49,364 bases of DNA from Lachnospiraceae bacterium (GCA_017482485.1 JAFUMV010000122.1:1-49364), one strand, 5' to 3'. Positions 7,454 through 17,311 are shown, numbered from the stretch's first letter. The notes: a model not told the origin generated them from the letters alone. Made by a program: numbers and translations.

Positions 7454-8452
7454 ATGGAAACAAAAGTAAAAGCACAAAAAAATAGTGAAAAAAAGAAGAC
7501 AATATTAACAGAAATCTGGCGCGCCAGATATTTATATCTTCTTTTATTGCCGTTTTTGGTATGGCTGATTGTATTCCATTATATACCGATGGGCGGCATC
7601 GTGATGGCATTTAAGGACTACAAGGCGCGACTCGGTATTTTGGGAAGTCCATGGGTAGGTCTGAAGCATTTTGAACGAATTTTTGTAACGCCGGATGCGA
7701 TCACATCCATTAAAAATACGCTGCAGATCAGCTTGGGGCGTATCATCTGGGAATTCCCGATGCCGATCCTGCTGGCAATCATGATCACTGAAATGCCGGG
7801 CACCAAGGTGAAGAAAGTTTACCAGACTGTATTCACATTCCCTCATTTCCTCTCCTGGGTCGTTGTATCTTCTATCATGACTTCCCTGTTTTCCAATTCA
7901 GGCGTTGTGAACACGGCGCTTGCGGGCATGGGGATGGAAAAGGTACAGTTTTTGGGCGAATCTGGATTTTTCCGCGTTATGCTGTATGTGACGGAGAACT
8001 GGAAGGAAGTAGGATGGGGGGCCATCATCTACATGGCAGCCATCGCTGGCATCGATCCCACGCTGTATGAGGCGGCCAGCATCGACGGTGCATCCCGTTT
8101 AAGACAGATCTGGCACATCACATTGAGCAGCTTAAAGCCTACCATTGCGATCATGTTCATCTTGAAGATCGGCGGCATCATGAACGCGGGCTTTGACCAG
8201 ATTTTCAATATGAGAAATGACGTTGTCAAAGCATCCTCTCAGATTCTGGATACATACATTTATGACATTACCTTCCTGGCGACGCCAAACTACGGATTTT
8301 CCACTGCGGTAGGTTTGTTCAAGGCCGTGATCAACTTCATCCTGCTTACAATTGCGAACCAGACTGTGGGTATTCTGACCGGCACCAAGATGTTCAGCTT
8401 CCGCAAAGAAAAGGTGAAGCAGGAAAAGCCGGCTAAGGCGAAAGCAAAATAA
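7454..8452 (+). CDS. Carbohydrate ABC transporter permease, LplB/MalF type
   Basis: This 332-residue inner-membrane protein has about six hydrophobic segments and the permease EAA loop EAASIDGASRLRQIWHITL, which docks the ATPase. The start RARYLYLLLLPFLVWLIVFHYIP is typical of LplB-like CUT1 permeases, which import oligosaccharides or modified sugars in Firmicutes. Both termini are lysine-rich. It has an AAGGAG ribosome binding site and is the first gene of a transporter operon with 8467 and 9512. No ATPase gene is present; such systems normally share an MsmK/MalK-type ATPase encoded elsewhere. Confidence 0.93.
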   Translation: METKVKAQKNSEKKKTILTEIWRARYLYLLLLPFLVWLIVFHYIPMGGIVMAFKDYKARLGILGSPWVGLKHFERIFVTPDAITSIKNTLQISLGRIIWEFPMPILLAIMITEMPGTKVKKVYQTVFTFPHFLSWVVVSSIMTSLFSNSGVVNTALAGMGMEKVQFLGESGFFRVMLYVTENWKEVGWGAIIYMAAIAGIDPTLYEAASIDGASRLRQIWHITLSSLKPTIAIMFILKIGGIMNAGFDQIFNMRNDVVKASSQILDTYIYDITFLATPNYGFSTAVGLFKAVINFILLTIANQTVGILTGTKMFSFRKEKVKQEKPAKAKAK

Positions 8453-8466
8453 GGAGGGATGAAGAG

Positions 8467-9366
8467 ATGGCAAATGAAAAAGTAAAAGTGAAAAAGAAAA
8501 GAAAAAAATGGACCGGACTTGAATTTTTCTGTACGGCTGGTCTGACTCTGCTGGCGCTGCTGATCATCATTCCTTTCTGGAATACGATCGTAATTTCCTT
8601 CTCCACCAATGCAGCGTATGTGAAGTCACCTTTCTCCCTGTGGCCCAAAGAGTTCACATGGGACAACTACAGGAACATTTTTCGAAACGGCGATGGCTTG
8701 ATCACCGCATATAAGAATACGATTTTTGTAACACTGGTTGGTACGCTGGCAGCAATGGCCACAATGATAATGGCCGCCTATGTGTTCTCAAGAGAGTTCC
8801 CCGGTAAGAGATTTCTCTTCTTAGCCGCCATTTTTACCATGTACTTTGGCGGCGGACTGATTCCTACATATCTGCTGATCAAGAACCTGGGACTGTTAAA
8901 CACTCATACGTCGATCATCCTGATGTCTCTGGCATCTGTATACAATATTATCATCATGAAGAACGGCTTTGAAGGCGTACCGATGGATTTGCAGGAGGCG
9001 GCCATGATCGACGGCGCCAATGATTTAAAGATCTTCGCTAAGGTCATGCTTCCCTTGCAGAAGCCTCTGATTGCAACATTCTCTCTGTTTACAGCCGTGG
9101 GATTCTGGAATAACTGGTACTGGCCGATGCTGGTTTTGAATAAATCAGATAAGACCTTGCTGCAGCTGTTCTTAAAGACAATCATTGAATCCGCATCCAC
9201 TTTAAAGGAAGGTGTTGCGGCGGCAGAAGATCTGTCTACCATGATCTTTACCATGGGTATTCAAATGGCATCTGTGCTCTGTGTTATTCTGCCCATCATG
9301 GTAGTATATCCGTTCCTGCAGAAGTACTTTGTAAAAGGTATGCTGGTAGGTTCTGTAAAAATGTAA
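8467..9366 (+). CDS. Carbohydrate ABC transporter permease, YtcP/MalG type
   Basis: This is a 299-residue second permease with six predicted membrane spans and the EAA loop QEAAMIDGANDLKIFAKVML about 100 residues from the C-terminus. The segment MYFGGGLIPTYLLIKNLGLLNT is characteristic of the YtcP/LplC group, the partner of LplB-type permeases. It starts 14 bp after the first permease behind GGAGGGATGAAGAG, so it is translated from the same mRNA. Together they should form the channel for the substrate delivered by the lipoprotein at 9512. Confidence 0.93.
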   Translation: MANEKVKVKKKRKKWTGLEFFCTAGLTLLALLIIIPFWNTIVISFSTNAAYVKSPFSLWPKEFTWDNYRNIFRNGDGLITAYKNTIFVTLVGTLAAMATMIMAAYVFSREFPGKRFLFLAAIFTMYFGGGLIPTYLLIKNLGLLNTHTSIILMSLASVYNIIIMKNGFEGVPMDLQEAAMIDGANDLKIFAKVMLPLQKPLIATFSLFTAVGFWNNWYWPMLVLNKSDKTLLQLFLKTIIESASTLKEGVAAAEDLSTMIFTMGIQMASVLCVILPIMVVYPFLQKYFVKGMLVGSVKM

Positions 9367-9511
9367 CCCGGCTCACGACGCCAGTATCGCAATTACAATT
9401 CGATCAATTCCCGCAGTAAACCGGAAACGGCTCAGAGCAGAGGCCTATGTTCGGAAAAGATTTCGGCCAGGGGGCGGGTTTGAGATAAACACCGAAAGGA
9501 GAATTAGTATT

Positions 9512-11170
9512 ATGAAAAAGTCAGTAGCATTATTATTATGCGGCGCAATGGCGCTCTCGATGGTAGCAGGCTGCGGCAGCTCCGAAACAGCGGACACTTC
9601 TGCAAACGCAGAAGTGAAGGAAGAAGCAGCTGAAAGTAAGGCTCCTGCGGAGGATGCAGCAGAGGAAGCGGCAGCCGAGAAGAGCTATGATGAACACATC
9701 GATTTCACCTACACCGGATTCTACAGCTTATATCAGGCAGCAAACGGACATGACATCGAAGCAGATCCCTATATTCAGTGGGTGGAGGACAAGTTCAACG
9801 TAACCATTGATCAGTGGGCATGTGAATCCGCAAATGCAAAAGAAGAAGTTCGTCTCTGGGTAAACGGCGGCACGATGCCTGATTCTATGATCTGGCCTTC
9901 TCTTCCTGTTGCCGAGCTGCGTGAATATGCGGATCAGGAACTGATTCAGCCCCTTCCTGAGGGCTGGGAAGAAAAGTGGCCCAATATTGCCACTATGGTT
10001 GAGAAATCCGGTTACAGCGAACTGGTTAAGGTTGACGGTCTGACCTATGCGATCCCTCATGCGACATTTGGCAACTTCAATCAGATGGAAAAGCTGGTTT
10101 CCCACTCATCCATCTATTTCAGAAAAGACTGGGCAGAGCAGGTTGGCATGGCTGATCTGGGCGATGACTCCACTATCACTCTGGCAGAGCTGGAAGAGTA
10201 TCTGACCAAGGTTGGAGAAGCCGGACTGTGTGACAACCCGGTTTTGGGCGCTGATGTTGGTGCGGCAACTAAAGTATTTCAGCTTGCAAACGGCGTGAAC
10301 CTGGAAGACTTCATCGCTACCGATGACGGCTATATCTGGGAGCCTCAGCAGGAAAATTATGTGGCTTATGTCGAAAATATGCAGGACTGGTACAGCAGGG
10401 GACTTTTGGATGCTGACTTCTATGTAAAGGATGGCGCAACCACTCAGACCGAGTTTCAGGAAGGCTTCACAGCAGCTCTGGCTTACAGCGGTGGTGTTGG
10501 TAACTATCAGACACTGATGGATAACCTGATGGACGTAGCAGGTGAGAACAAGCTGGATGAAGAATTAAGAGCAAAATATCAGGATCAGTTCGCAATCGTT
10601 ACTCTGGTTGGCAATGATGGCAACATCTACATCGATGGTATCTACAACTATTGGATGATGAACACTTTCAGCCCTGAGTGTGACGAAGCTACTATGGAAA
10701 GAATTCTGGATATGGTTGACTGGTTCTGTACTCCTGAAGGACAGGCATCAGAAAGATGCGGTATCCCCGGCACAGACTTCACCATGGATGAGAACAATGT
10801 AGTGACCATTCTCAACGAAGACATCATCTCCGGCGAATATCAGGTATCTCCTTCTCGTTTCTTCAACGTTTGGGGCTACTGCGGTGATGACCTGGCTTAT
10901 GCAGAAGGTATCCCCGGAAGACATACCGTAGAACGGCAGAGAGTTCTCACAAACTACGCTGTAAGATCTAAGGGAATTGTTTTTGAAAAAGATGACAAGG
11001 TAGAAGCTCTGGCAACTGAAGCGAAGAAGAACTACTCCTGTGACATCAATGCAGCTGTTGCTGAAATCGTTTCCGGTAAGAAGGATGCTGCTACTGAAAT
11101 CGCAGCTTTCATCGAAAACAACAAAGGCCTGTGGCAGCCCGTTGTTGACGATCTGAACGCAGCTGAATAA
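9512..11170 (+). CDS. Extracellular sugar-binding lipoprotein of the ABC transporter
   Basis: This 552-residue protein has a lipoprotein signal peptide with lipobox VAGC (Cys21), then an Ala/Glu-rich linker to about residue 60. The rest is a family-1 solute-binding fold of the large LplA type that pairs with LplB/YtcP permeases; aromatic-rich stretches (NVWGYCGDD, YNYWMMNTF) suit carbohydrate binding. It is membrane-anchored on the outer face and captures the substrate. Codon use is strongly biased to common codons, consistent with high expression. The 145-bp spacer before it has no clear terminator. An intrinsic terminator follows at 11219. Confidence 0.92.
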   Translation: MKKSVALLLCGAMALSMVAGCGSSETADTSANAEVKEEAAESKAPAEDAAEEAAAEKSYDEHIDFTYTGFYSLYQAANGHDIEADPYIQWVEDKFNVTIDQWACESANAKEEVRLWVNGGTMPDSMIWPSLPVAELREYADQELIQPLPEGWEEKWPNIATMVEKSGYSELVKVDGLTYAIPHATFGNFNQMEKLVSHSSIYFRKDWAEQVGMADLGDDSTITLAELEEYLTKVGEAGLCDNPVLGADVGAATKVFQLANGVNLEDFIATDDGYIWEPQQENYVAYVENMQDWYSRGLLDADFYVKDGATTQTEFQEGFTAALAYSGGVGNYQTLMDNLMDVAGENKLDEELRAKYQDQFAIVTLVGNDGNIYIDGIYNYWMMNTFSPECDEATMERILDMVDWFCTPEGQASERCGIPGTDFTMDENNVVTILNEDIISGEYQVSPSRFFNVWGYCGDDLAYAEGIPGRHTVERQRVLTNYAVRSKGIVFEKDDKVEALATEAKKNYSCDINAAVAEIVSGKKDAATEIAAFIENNKGLWQPVVDDLNAAE

Positions 11171-11218
11171 TTGAATACGGCTTGGCTTTACAATTCAGAA
11201 TCAACTGAAACAAAAACA

Positions 11219-11257
11219 GGCAGGTGGAGGGAAACTTTCACCTGCCGTTTTCTTTTT
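11219..11257 (+). terminator. Terminator or attenuator after the binding-protein gene
   Basis: The perfect stem GGCAGGTG/CACCTGCC (11219-11226 and 11239-11246) is followed by GTTTTCTTTTT. It probably limits read-through from the transporter genes into the enzyme genes that follow. Confidence 0.85.
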
Positions 11258-11400
11258 CGGAGAAGCGGCGATAAAAATAAATGATGCAAACCGCATGGGC
11301 TTCACCATGGAATCCGTTTCGTTGAAACAAAGGGAGCGGTTGAGGCAGATAAACTCCTGCGGAAGCTAAGAAACATGACATGTAGAGGGAAAAATGAAAA

Positions 11401-13143
11401 ATGAGCAAATTTGAACCGAAGTTCAGACTGATTTGTCAAAACACAAATCAGGCTGAAATTGCTGTGACGCCCGTTGTCACAGAGCGTGGAGATGAAATCA
11501 GTTTATTCATCAGCAAAGAACAGCTGATGGAAAGAAAATGCGGCACGCTGAGAATTGAATCAGATCTCACCGCCGTTTCTGACAGCACCGGCGGCTATCT
11601 TTTCTATCCCACCAACTTTCATTTTGGCGTGGTAAAAACCGATATCAGAAGGAGGAAGGATGCTGAATTTGTTTCTGACATCGCCGCAATGCCTGTCTGC
11701 GGCATCTGTGAGAATGAAAACGCTGTGATGGTTCTCGTGCAGAGCATGGACAGTGACGTGCGTTTCCGTATCGGTGTGAAGGCAGGCGTTTTTTATGTAA
11801 CACCCGAATTTGTGCTGGACGGAGACGATCCGGATGAGGATTTTTTGATTGTTTATAAAAAAATGCCCGGTGCAACCTATTCCGATATGGCGCGGGAATA
11901 CAGAAAATATCAGATTGAGGTAAAGGGCTGCGTCCCTTTGAAAGAGAGGGTAAAAGTCCGGGAGGAATTAAAACATGCGGCGGACTGTCTGGAATTGCGC
12001 GTTCGTATGGGATGGAAACCTCAGCCCACACCAGTTCGCAGACAGACGGTTGAAAATGAACCGCCGATGAAGGTTGCCTGCGATATTCCGACACTTCACA
12101 AAATTGTGGATAAAATGAAAGAAAAAGGCGTGGAGGGGGCAGAAATCTGTCTGGTCGGCTGGGCAGAAGGCGGCCATGACGGCAGGTTTCCCCAGCATTA
12201 TCCCTGTGATGCCCGTTTCGGAACCGACAAAGAGCTGAGAGAATTTATTAAAAAGGCTCAGGACTACGGTTATATGGTGACCTGCCACAGCAACAGCAAG
12301 GGCGCCTATGAAATCGCGAATAACTGGGATGAAAAGCTTCTTTTGATGCATATCGGAGAGGATGGAAAGCAAAAGCCCTGGCTGCGGGAAGATTATGCAG
12401 AGTCAGGACTGCAGGGCGGCGATCCCTGGCATGTATGTCCCAAGCCCGCATACGAGCATTATGCGCTGAATGATTTTCCCGTGATCCGCAGCTATGGATT
12501 TTGTGGCCTGCATTATGTGGATGAACTGACGGCCTGTGTGCCGCTGAAATGTTATGCAAAAGAGCATCCGGTGTCCAGAAAACAGACCATCGAATATTAT
12601 CGCAAAATTGCGCAGCTTTCCACCGCGCTGTTTGGCGGATGCCAGTCGGAAGCATGGTTTGATTTTTTGAATGCGGACATGGACTATGTGCTCTATACCT
12701 CAGTGGTATCGGAAATTTCCGGGGCAGATCATGAAAAGGCCCCTCTAATCGATGAGATCATACCGTTCTTTTCACTGGTTTATCACGGTATCGTCATGTC
12801 CAACGCGTCTTCCGCGACCGTGAACTATCCGATCAAAACAGCAGCAGAACATTTGAAATTCATCGAATTCGGCGGACGTCCCACCCTGTACATCAACTCC
12901 AAATTCTGCGGCAGGGACTGGATGGGCGTTGAGGACCTTTTCTGTGACAGCGATGAAGCCATTGAAAAGACCGTGGATGTCATCAAGTTTGCCTGTGACG
13001 AATATCAGCCGTTAAAGTACCTGCAGTATGAGTTTATGGAAAATCATGAGAAAATCGGCGATGGGGTATATCGGGTGACTTATTCTGACGGAAGTGTGAT
13101 TACGGTGGATTATCATGCCAAAACTTATGAGGTGAGCCGGTAA
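11401..13143 (+). CDS. Putative TIM-barrel glycoside hydrolase (DUF5696-like), cytoplasmic
   Basis: This 580-residue protein has no signal peptide. Residues 1 to about 170 look like a beta-rich domain; the remainder resembles a TIM barrel of a glycoside hydrolase: VEGAEICLVGWAEGGHDGRFP on an early strand, then GLHYVDELT (Asp374, Glu375) and CQSEAWFDF (Glu417), which are candidate catalytic acids. I recall similar proteins annotated DUF5696 beside LplB-type transporters, but cannot verify this. The role inferred from context is to cleave the imported oligosaccharide or glycoside inside the cell. The start ATG at 11401 follows AGAGGGAAAA. The next gene begins 51 bp after the stop. Confidence 0.6.
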   Translation: MSKFEPKFRLICQNTNQAEIAVTPVVTERGDEISLFISKEQLMERKCGTLRIESDLTAVSDSTGGYLFYPTNFHFGVVKTDIRRRKDAEFVSDIAAMPVCGICENENAVMVLVQSMDSDVRFRIGVKAGVFYVTPEFVLDGDDPDEDFLIVYKKMPGATYSDMAREYRKYQIEVKGCVPLKERVKVREELKHAADCLELRVRMGWKPQPTPVRRQTVENEPPMKVACDIPTLHKIVDKMKEKGVEGAEICLVGWAEGGHDGRFPQHYPCDARFGTDKELREFIKKAQDYGYMVTCHSNSKGAYEIANNWDEKLLLMHIGEDGKQKPWLREDYAESGLQGGDPWHVCPKPAYEHYALNDFPVIRSYGFCGLHYVDELTACVPLKCYAKEHPVSRKQTIEYYRKIAQLSTALFGGCQSEAWFDFLNADMDYVLYTSVVSEISGADHEKAPLIDEIIPFFSLVYHGIVMSNASSATVNYPIKTAAEHLKFIEFGGRPTLYINSKFCGRDWMGVEDLFCDSDEAIEKTVDVIKFACDEYQPLKYLQYEFMENHEKIGDGVYRVTYSDGSVITVDYHAKTYEVSR

Positions 13144-13194
13144 GGCAACCCCTCAGACAGCCCTGGTGAAGCAAGGAAAGGAAACGGAAGAAAA

Positions 13195-14934
13195 ATGGAC
13201 ATTTTAAAATACTGCAGTGATTTCTATGAGCAGACAGAAGAAATCGAGTGCCGTCACGGCGCTCGACTTCTGATAATCCGGGATGCCGTGGACAAAGATT
13301 TTGACAACATGAAAAATCTGCTGGAAGAACAGGGTTACAGCTGTTATGCGACACGGCAGGAAGGAGAAGTTCCTTTTGCAACCTACCAAAACAGCGATGA
13401 AATCCTGAATTTGTCTTATATTCCCTTTGAAAAGACTGTCAGAATTATTCAGGACACAGGCAGCGTGCTGCCTCCGGGTGAAAGAAGGTGCTGCAGCGGC
13501 AAATCGGCGCCTGATGCGGGCGAAAGGGTGCATGAGCCGAGCGATGGTGAAACCGCATACGGTTCGGGCAACGGTACGCACTGCGGTGTCGCACCTCTGG
13601 TAACCCAGGTGCACCAGCGTTATTGGGAGCATGACTGCGGCATGACTTACCTGATCCGTCTGGGAGACGGAAGATTTGCCATTATCGACGGCGGAATGGC
13701 AGAAGCCGGAGAAACAGAGCATCTGCTGGCGCTTCTTAAGGAACAGAATGTGCGGGAAGGTGTGCCGCAGATTGCGGTCTGGTTTTTCACCCATGCCCAT
13801 ATTGATCATTTCAATGGCTTTGTCAAAATGATGCAGCAATATAAAAAAGAAGTGTATGTGGAAAGTCTGGTTTATTCCTGGGTGAGAGAGGATTTGGCCA
13901 AAGGATTCAGTCCGCTTACAGAATTTGAAGAAACTTTGAGCAATCTTCTGAAAAGTGAAAATCCGCCGAAGCTTATTCGCCCCAGAACGGGACAGCAGTT
14001 CGTCTATGCGGATGTGGTTTTTGACGTGCTTTTTACCTGCGAGGATCTATATCCCCAGCCCATTCCGAATCTGAACAACAGCTCGCTGGTGCTGCGGATG
14101 ACTGCCTGCGGCAGGAGGGTGTTCTGGGCAGCGGATATGCAGGATCAGACTGCAGGATATCTTGCAAAAAAGTACCCAAAAGATTCATTTAAGAGTGAAA
14201 TTTTGCAGGTCGGACACCACGGCTATTGGGGAACCTCGGAGGAACTCAATGAAATGATCGATCCCGAGATACTTTTCTGGCCGTGTCCGGGATTTCGCTA
14301 TCCTGATCTGCTGGAATGGGAGGGCAATCAATTTTTGGCAAATTCGCCAAACATCCGCCGGGTCTTCGTATCCGGCCTTGAAGAGACAACGCTGGATATG
14401 ACAAAGCCCATTTTGCCTTCTCCGGTCTATGCGGCCAAAGACGGCGTGATCTATGAAACCGACTTTGAGGGCGCAGATGCCTGGAATGTTTTCTGGGGCT
14501 GCATCCGGGGCCGGAGTCAGGTGCATTATAAATCCTATGATATTTCCTTCCCGAAAGAAGGTGGCTGCAGGCTGAGCGCCGGAGAAGATTACTGCGTCTG
14601 TGAATGGGCCAACGCGCTTCGCATGGAAGGGCATCCGGATTTTAAACTCACATTCACAGGTTGTGCGGAAGCAGGCTGTGAAAAGGCGGCTCTTTTCTGG
14701 AATGATCCTACGCCCCGGGTATGGGAGGAAGAACGGGCACTCCGGATACCCATGCAGGAAGGGGAGTTCAAAGTGGAACTGATTGCCGATTCCAAAGCTA
14801 AAAAGGCTCAGCTTTATTACAACGGCGCGCTGGCCAAGGAAATGGAATATGTACTGGCGAAGCGGCGCAGCATTTGTTATATTATGAGAAAAGCAGCTGT
14901 GGTGTTAAAATCCATTCGGATCACGGAATTGTAA
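13195..14934 (+). CDS. Metallo-beta-lactamase-fold hydrolase with extra N- and C-terminal domains
   Basis: This 579-residue protein carries the MBL metal motif THAHIDHFNG (His200, His202, Asp204, His205) and a later VGHHGYWGT (His341/His342), as in ComEC-like and phosphodiesterase-like members. About 110 residues precede the MBL core. They end in a low-complexity stretch rich in Gly, Ser and Cys (about 95-140), which may be a linker. About 180 residues follow it, with beta-sandwich character and several WN/FW pairs that could bind carbohydrate. The natural substrate is unknown; a phosphodiester or lactone in the sugar pathway is possible. It shares the operon with the glycosidase-like and PHP genes. 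Confidence 0.75.
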   Translation: MDILKYCSDFYEQTEEIECRHGARLLIIRDAVDKDFDNMKNLLEEQGYSCYATRQEGEVPFATYQNSDEILNLSYIPFEKTVRIIQDTGSVLPPGERRCCSGKSAPDAGERVHEPSDGETAYGSGNGTHCGVAPLVTQVHQRYWEHDCGMTYLIRLGDGRFAIIDGGMAEAGETEHLLALLKEQNVREGVPQIAVWFFTHAHIDHFNGFVKMMQQYKKEVYVESLVYSWVREDLAKGFSPLTEFEETLSNLLKSENPPKLIRPRTGQQFVYADVVFDVLFTCEDLYPQPIPNLNNSSLVLRMTACGRRVFWAADMQDQTAGYLAKKYPKDSFKSEILQVGHHGYWGTSEELNEMIDPEILFWPCPGFRYPDLLEWEGNQFLANSPNIRRVFVSGLEETTLDMTKPILPSPVYAAKDGVIYETDFEGADAWNVFWGCIRGRSQVHYKSYDISFPKEGGCRLSAGEDYCVCEWANALRMEGHPDFKLTFTGCAEAGCEKAALFWNDPTPRVWEEERALRIPMQEGEFKVELIADSKAKKAQLYYNGALAKEMEYVLAKRRSICYIMRKAAVVLKSIRITEL

Positions 14935-15034
14935 AAATGCCTTGCGTTCGCAGCACAGATAAACGGAAACCTCAAAGTTACATGGGACAAATGACGGAAA
15001 TTATGTTTCAGCGTGAAAATGGAGAAAAGAAAAA

Positions 15035-16060
15035 ATGATCTACCTGATATCACCCGATAAAAAACAGTATAAAGCAAACCTGCACAGCCACAGCACCCTG
15101 TCTGACGGGCAAAAGACGCCGCAGGAATTAAAAGAAATGTATTACAGCCGCGGCTACCAGATTCTTTCCATCACAGATCATGAGCATGTGAAAAATCACA
15201 GCGCCATGAATGAAGATGATTTTCTGATGCTCACCGGCTATGAAGCTCATATTCGCACCAACCCGGTGTATGACCGCTATGCACAGGAAGTTCACCTGAA
15301 TCTGTTTGCGAAGGATCCGGAAAATGAGAAACACGTTCTGTTTGACAGACGCTATGGAAAGTTTTATTCTGAAGAGGAACTGGGAAAGCTGGAAAAAACC
15401 GGGCCGGAAGTGGAACGCGTATACAGCAGAGAATATGTCAATGAGTTCATCCGTCTGGCGAAAGAAGCAGGTTATCTGGTGACTTACAACCATCCATACT
15501 GGTCCATGGAATCCGCAGAGACCATTCTTTCCTATGAAGGAATTTTCAGTCTGGAAATGTGTAATTTCGGTTCCTGGGTGTTGAACCATCAGGAATACAA
15601 CGCACAGATTTATGACAAAATGCTGCAGGCCGGAAAACGGGTTTTCTGCCATTCGACAGATGACAACCATAACAAGTATCCGACAGATCACCCCAAAAAT
15701 GATTCCTTTGGCGGCTTTACTATGATTCAGGCGGATGAGCTTACCTATGAAGCTGTGATCGGTGCCATGGAACGGGGCGAAATGTATGCTTCCACAGGGC
15801 CTGTTTTTCAGGAGATTTCGCTGGAAGGAAGCAAGCTGCACATCGAGTGTTCGCCGGTACAGTCGATCTATGTGTACGGCGGCAGCAAAGTTCCCCGGTA
15901 TCAGATTGCAGAGCCGGGCCAGACTCTGACCTGTGCAGAGCTTGAAATTGACGAAAAGGCGCCCTACATCAGAATCTCAGTTTTTGACAAAGAAGGAAAA
16001 TCTGCGGACACCCGGGGATTTTTCAGGGATGAGCTGGGGCTTACGCCTCTGGAAGGCTGA
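15035..16060 (+). CDS. PHP-domain phosphoesterase, copy 1
   Basis: This 341-residue protein has the PHP metal-binding motifs NLHSHSTLSDG (His17, His19, Asp24) and ITDHEH near residue 50, a later YNHPYWS, and CHSTDDNH. The C-terminal 75 residues form a beta-sandwich-like tail (YVYGGSKVP onwards). PHP proteins hydrolyse phosphoester bonds with two or three metal ions; this subgroup occurs beside sugar catabolic genes and may act on a sugar phosphate or cyclic phosphate. It is followed closely by a near-twin gene at 16162. GGAGAAAAG serves as the ribosome binding site. Confidence 0.85.
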   Translation: MIYLISPDKKQYKANLHSHSTLSDGQKTPQELKEMYYSRGYQILSITDHEHVKNHSAMNEDDFLMLTGYEAHIRTNPVYDRYAQEVHLNLFAKDPENEKHVLFDRRYGKFYSEEELGKLEKTGPEVERVYSREYVNEFIRLAKEAGYLVTYNHPYWSMESAETILSYEGIFSLEMCNFGSWVLNHQEYNAQIYDKMLQAGKRVFCHSTDDNHNKYPTDHPKNDSFGGFTMIQADELTYEAVIGAMERGEMYASTGPVFQEISLEGSKLHIECSPVQSIYVYGGSKVPRYQIAEPGQTLTCAELEIDEKAPYIRISVFDKEGKSADTRGFFRDELGLTPLEG

Positions 16061-16161
16061 GGCAGCCTTGATTTTACATCGCCGGAAGGTTTCCCGGGCC
16101 GCGCCGCGGTCGGCAGGAGATGTCCGGCTTTGAAATGCCGAAAGAAAGGACTCTTAGAAAA

Positions 16162-17187
16162 ATGTATCTGATTTCACCAAAGAAAAAACAGTACAAGGCA
16201 AATCTGCATTGTCACAGCACATTATCTGACGGAAAACTGACACCGGAAGAATTGAAAAAGTTATATAAAGAGCATGGCTATCAGATTCTGGCCATTACCG
16301 ATCATGAGAGGACGAAAAATCACAGCGCCATGAGCGAAGAAGAGTTTCTGATGCTCACCGGCTATGAGGTGTATGTGCGGCCCGATCCGGAATGTGTATA
16401 CAACCGTTTTAACCCGGAGGTGCATTTAAATCTTTTTGCAAGAGACCCGGAATGCGAGACCATCATCTGTTACAATGATTCCGCCTGTAAATATTATACG
16501 GACGAGGAAAAGGAAAAGCTGGAAAAATACGGTTCCCAGCGCCAGCGTCAGTACAATGTGGAATATGTGAACGAAGTCATCCGCACCGCGAAGGAATGCG
16601 GATATCTTGTGACCTATAATCACGCTTACTGGTCCATGGAATCGGAAGCGGATATTCTTGCCTATGACGGCTATTTCAGCATGGAAATGTGCAATTACAG
16701 CTCCTATGTGTCGAATCATCTGGAGTATAACGGACCTTTATACGATAAAATGCTCCGCGCAGGCAAGCGGGTTTTCTGTCACGCCGCAGATGACAACCAC
16801 AACAAATTTCCGGTGGATCATCCGAGATGCGATTCCTTCGGCGGTTTTACCATGATCCTGGCGGATGAGCTGACCTATGACAGCGTGATCGGCGCCATGG
16901 AAAAGGGAGAAATGTACTCCTCCATGGGACCTGTGTTTAAAGAAGTTTCTCTGGTGGGTAATAAAATTCACGTCGAGTGTTCCGAAGTGCAGTCCGTCTA
17001 TGTGTATGGCGGAAGCAAGTCTCCGAAGTATGAGATCGCTAAGCCCGGTCAGACACTGACCTGTGTGGACCTGGAGATTGATGAACAGGCCCCCTACATC
17101 AGAGTTTCGATTTTTGATAAAGAAGGAAAAGCGGCGGACACCCGGGGATTTTTCCGGGATGAGCTGGGGCTTGCGCCGATTGAGTAA
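16162..17187 (+). CDS. PHP-domain phosphoesterase, copy 2 (tandem paralogue)
   Basis: It has the same length (341 aa) as copy 1, and about two thirds of positions look identical by eye, including NLHCHSTLSDG, ITDHERTKNHSAM and the C-terminal DTRGFFRDELGL. The ATG at 16162 was chosen because it matches the start of copy 1; an in-frame ATG at 16120 has its ribosome binding site too close. Metal ligands are preserved (CHAADDNH replaces CHSTDDNH), so both copies should be active. This is clearly a local duplication that has diverged, perhaps for two related phosphoesters. A terminator follows. Confidence 0.85.
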   Translation: MYLISPKKKQYKANLHCHSTLSDGKLTPEELKKLYKEHGYQILAITDHERTKNHSAMSEEEFLMLTGYEVYVRPDPECVYNRFNPEVHLNLFARDPECETIICYNDSACKYYTDEEKEKLEKYGSQRQRQYNVEYVNEVIRTAKECGYLVTYNHAYWSMESEADILAYDGYFSMEMCNYSSYVSNHLEYNGPLYDKMLRAGKRVFCHAADDNHNKFPVDHPRCDSFGGFTMILADELTYDSVIGAMEKGEMYSSMGPVFKEVSLVGNKIHVECSEVQSVYVYGGSKSPKYEIAKPGQTLTCVDLEIDEQAPYIRVSIFDKEGKAADTRGFFRDELGLAPIE

Positions 17188-17209
17188 AGATGAATATGGA
17201 TAAAAATTA

Positions 17210-17253
17210 CCCGTCAGCCCGGTAAATTCAAGGGCTGGCGGGTTTGTTGTTTT
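17210..17253 (+). terminator. Intrinsic terminator ending the module 1 operon
   Basis: The 11-bp stem CCCGTCAGCCC/GGGCTGGCGGG has one G-U pair and an 11-nt loop, followed by TTTGTTGTTTT. Confidence 0.88.
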
Positions 17254-17283
17254 ACAGTATTCTCATGGTGGGCTAATGAAAGG

Positions 17284-17311
17284 TTGTTTTTTTCGCGAAA
17301 TCTGCTATACT
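17284..17311 (+). promoter_or_regulatory. Putative promoter of the Rpn-like gene
   Basis: TTGTTT at 17284 and TATACT at 17306 are 16 bp apart. The ORF starts 165 bp further on, so the leader would be long. Confidence 0.4.
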
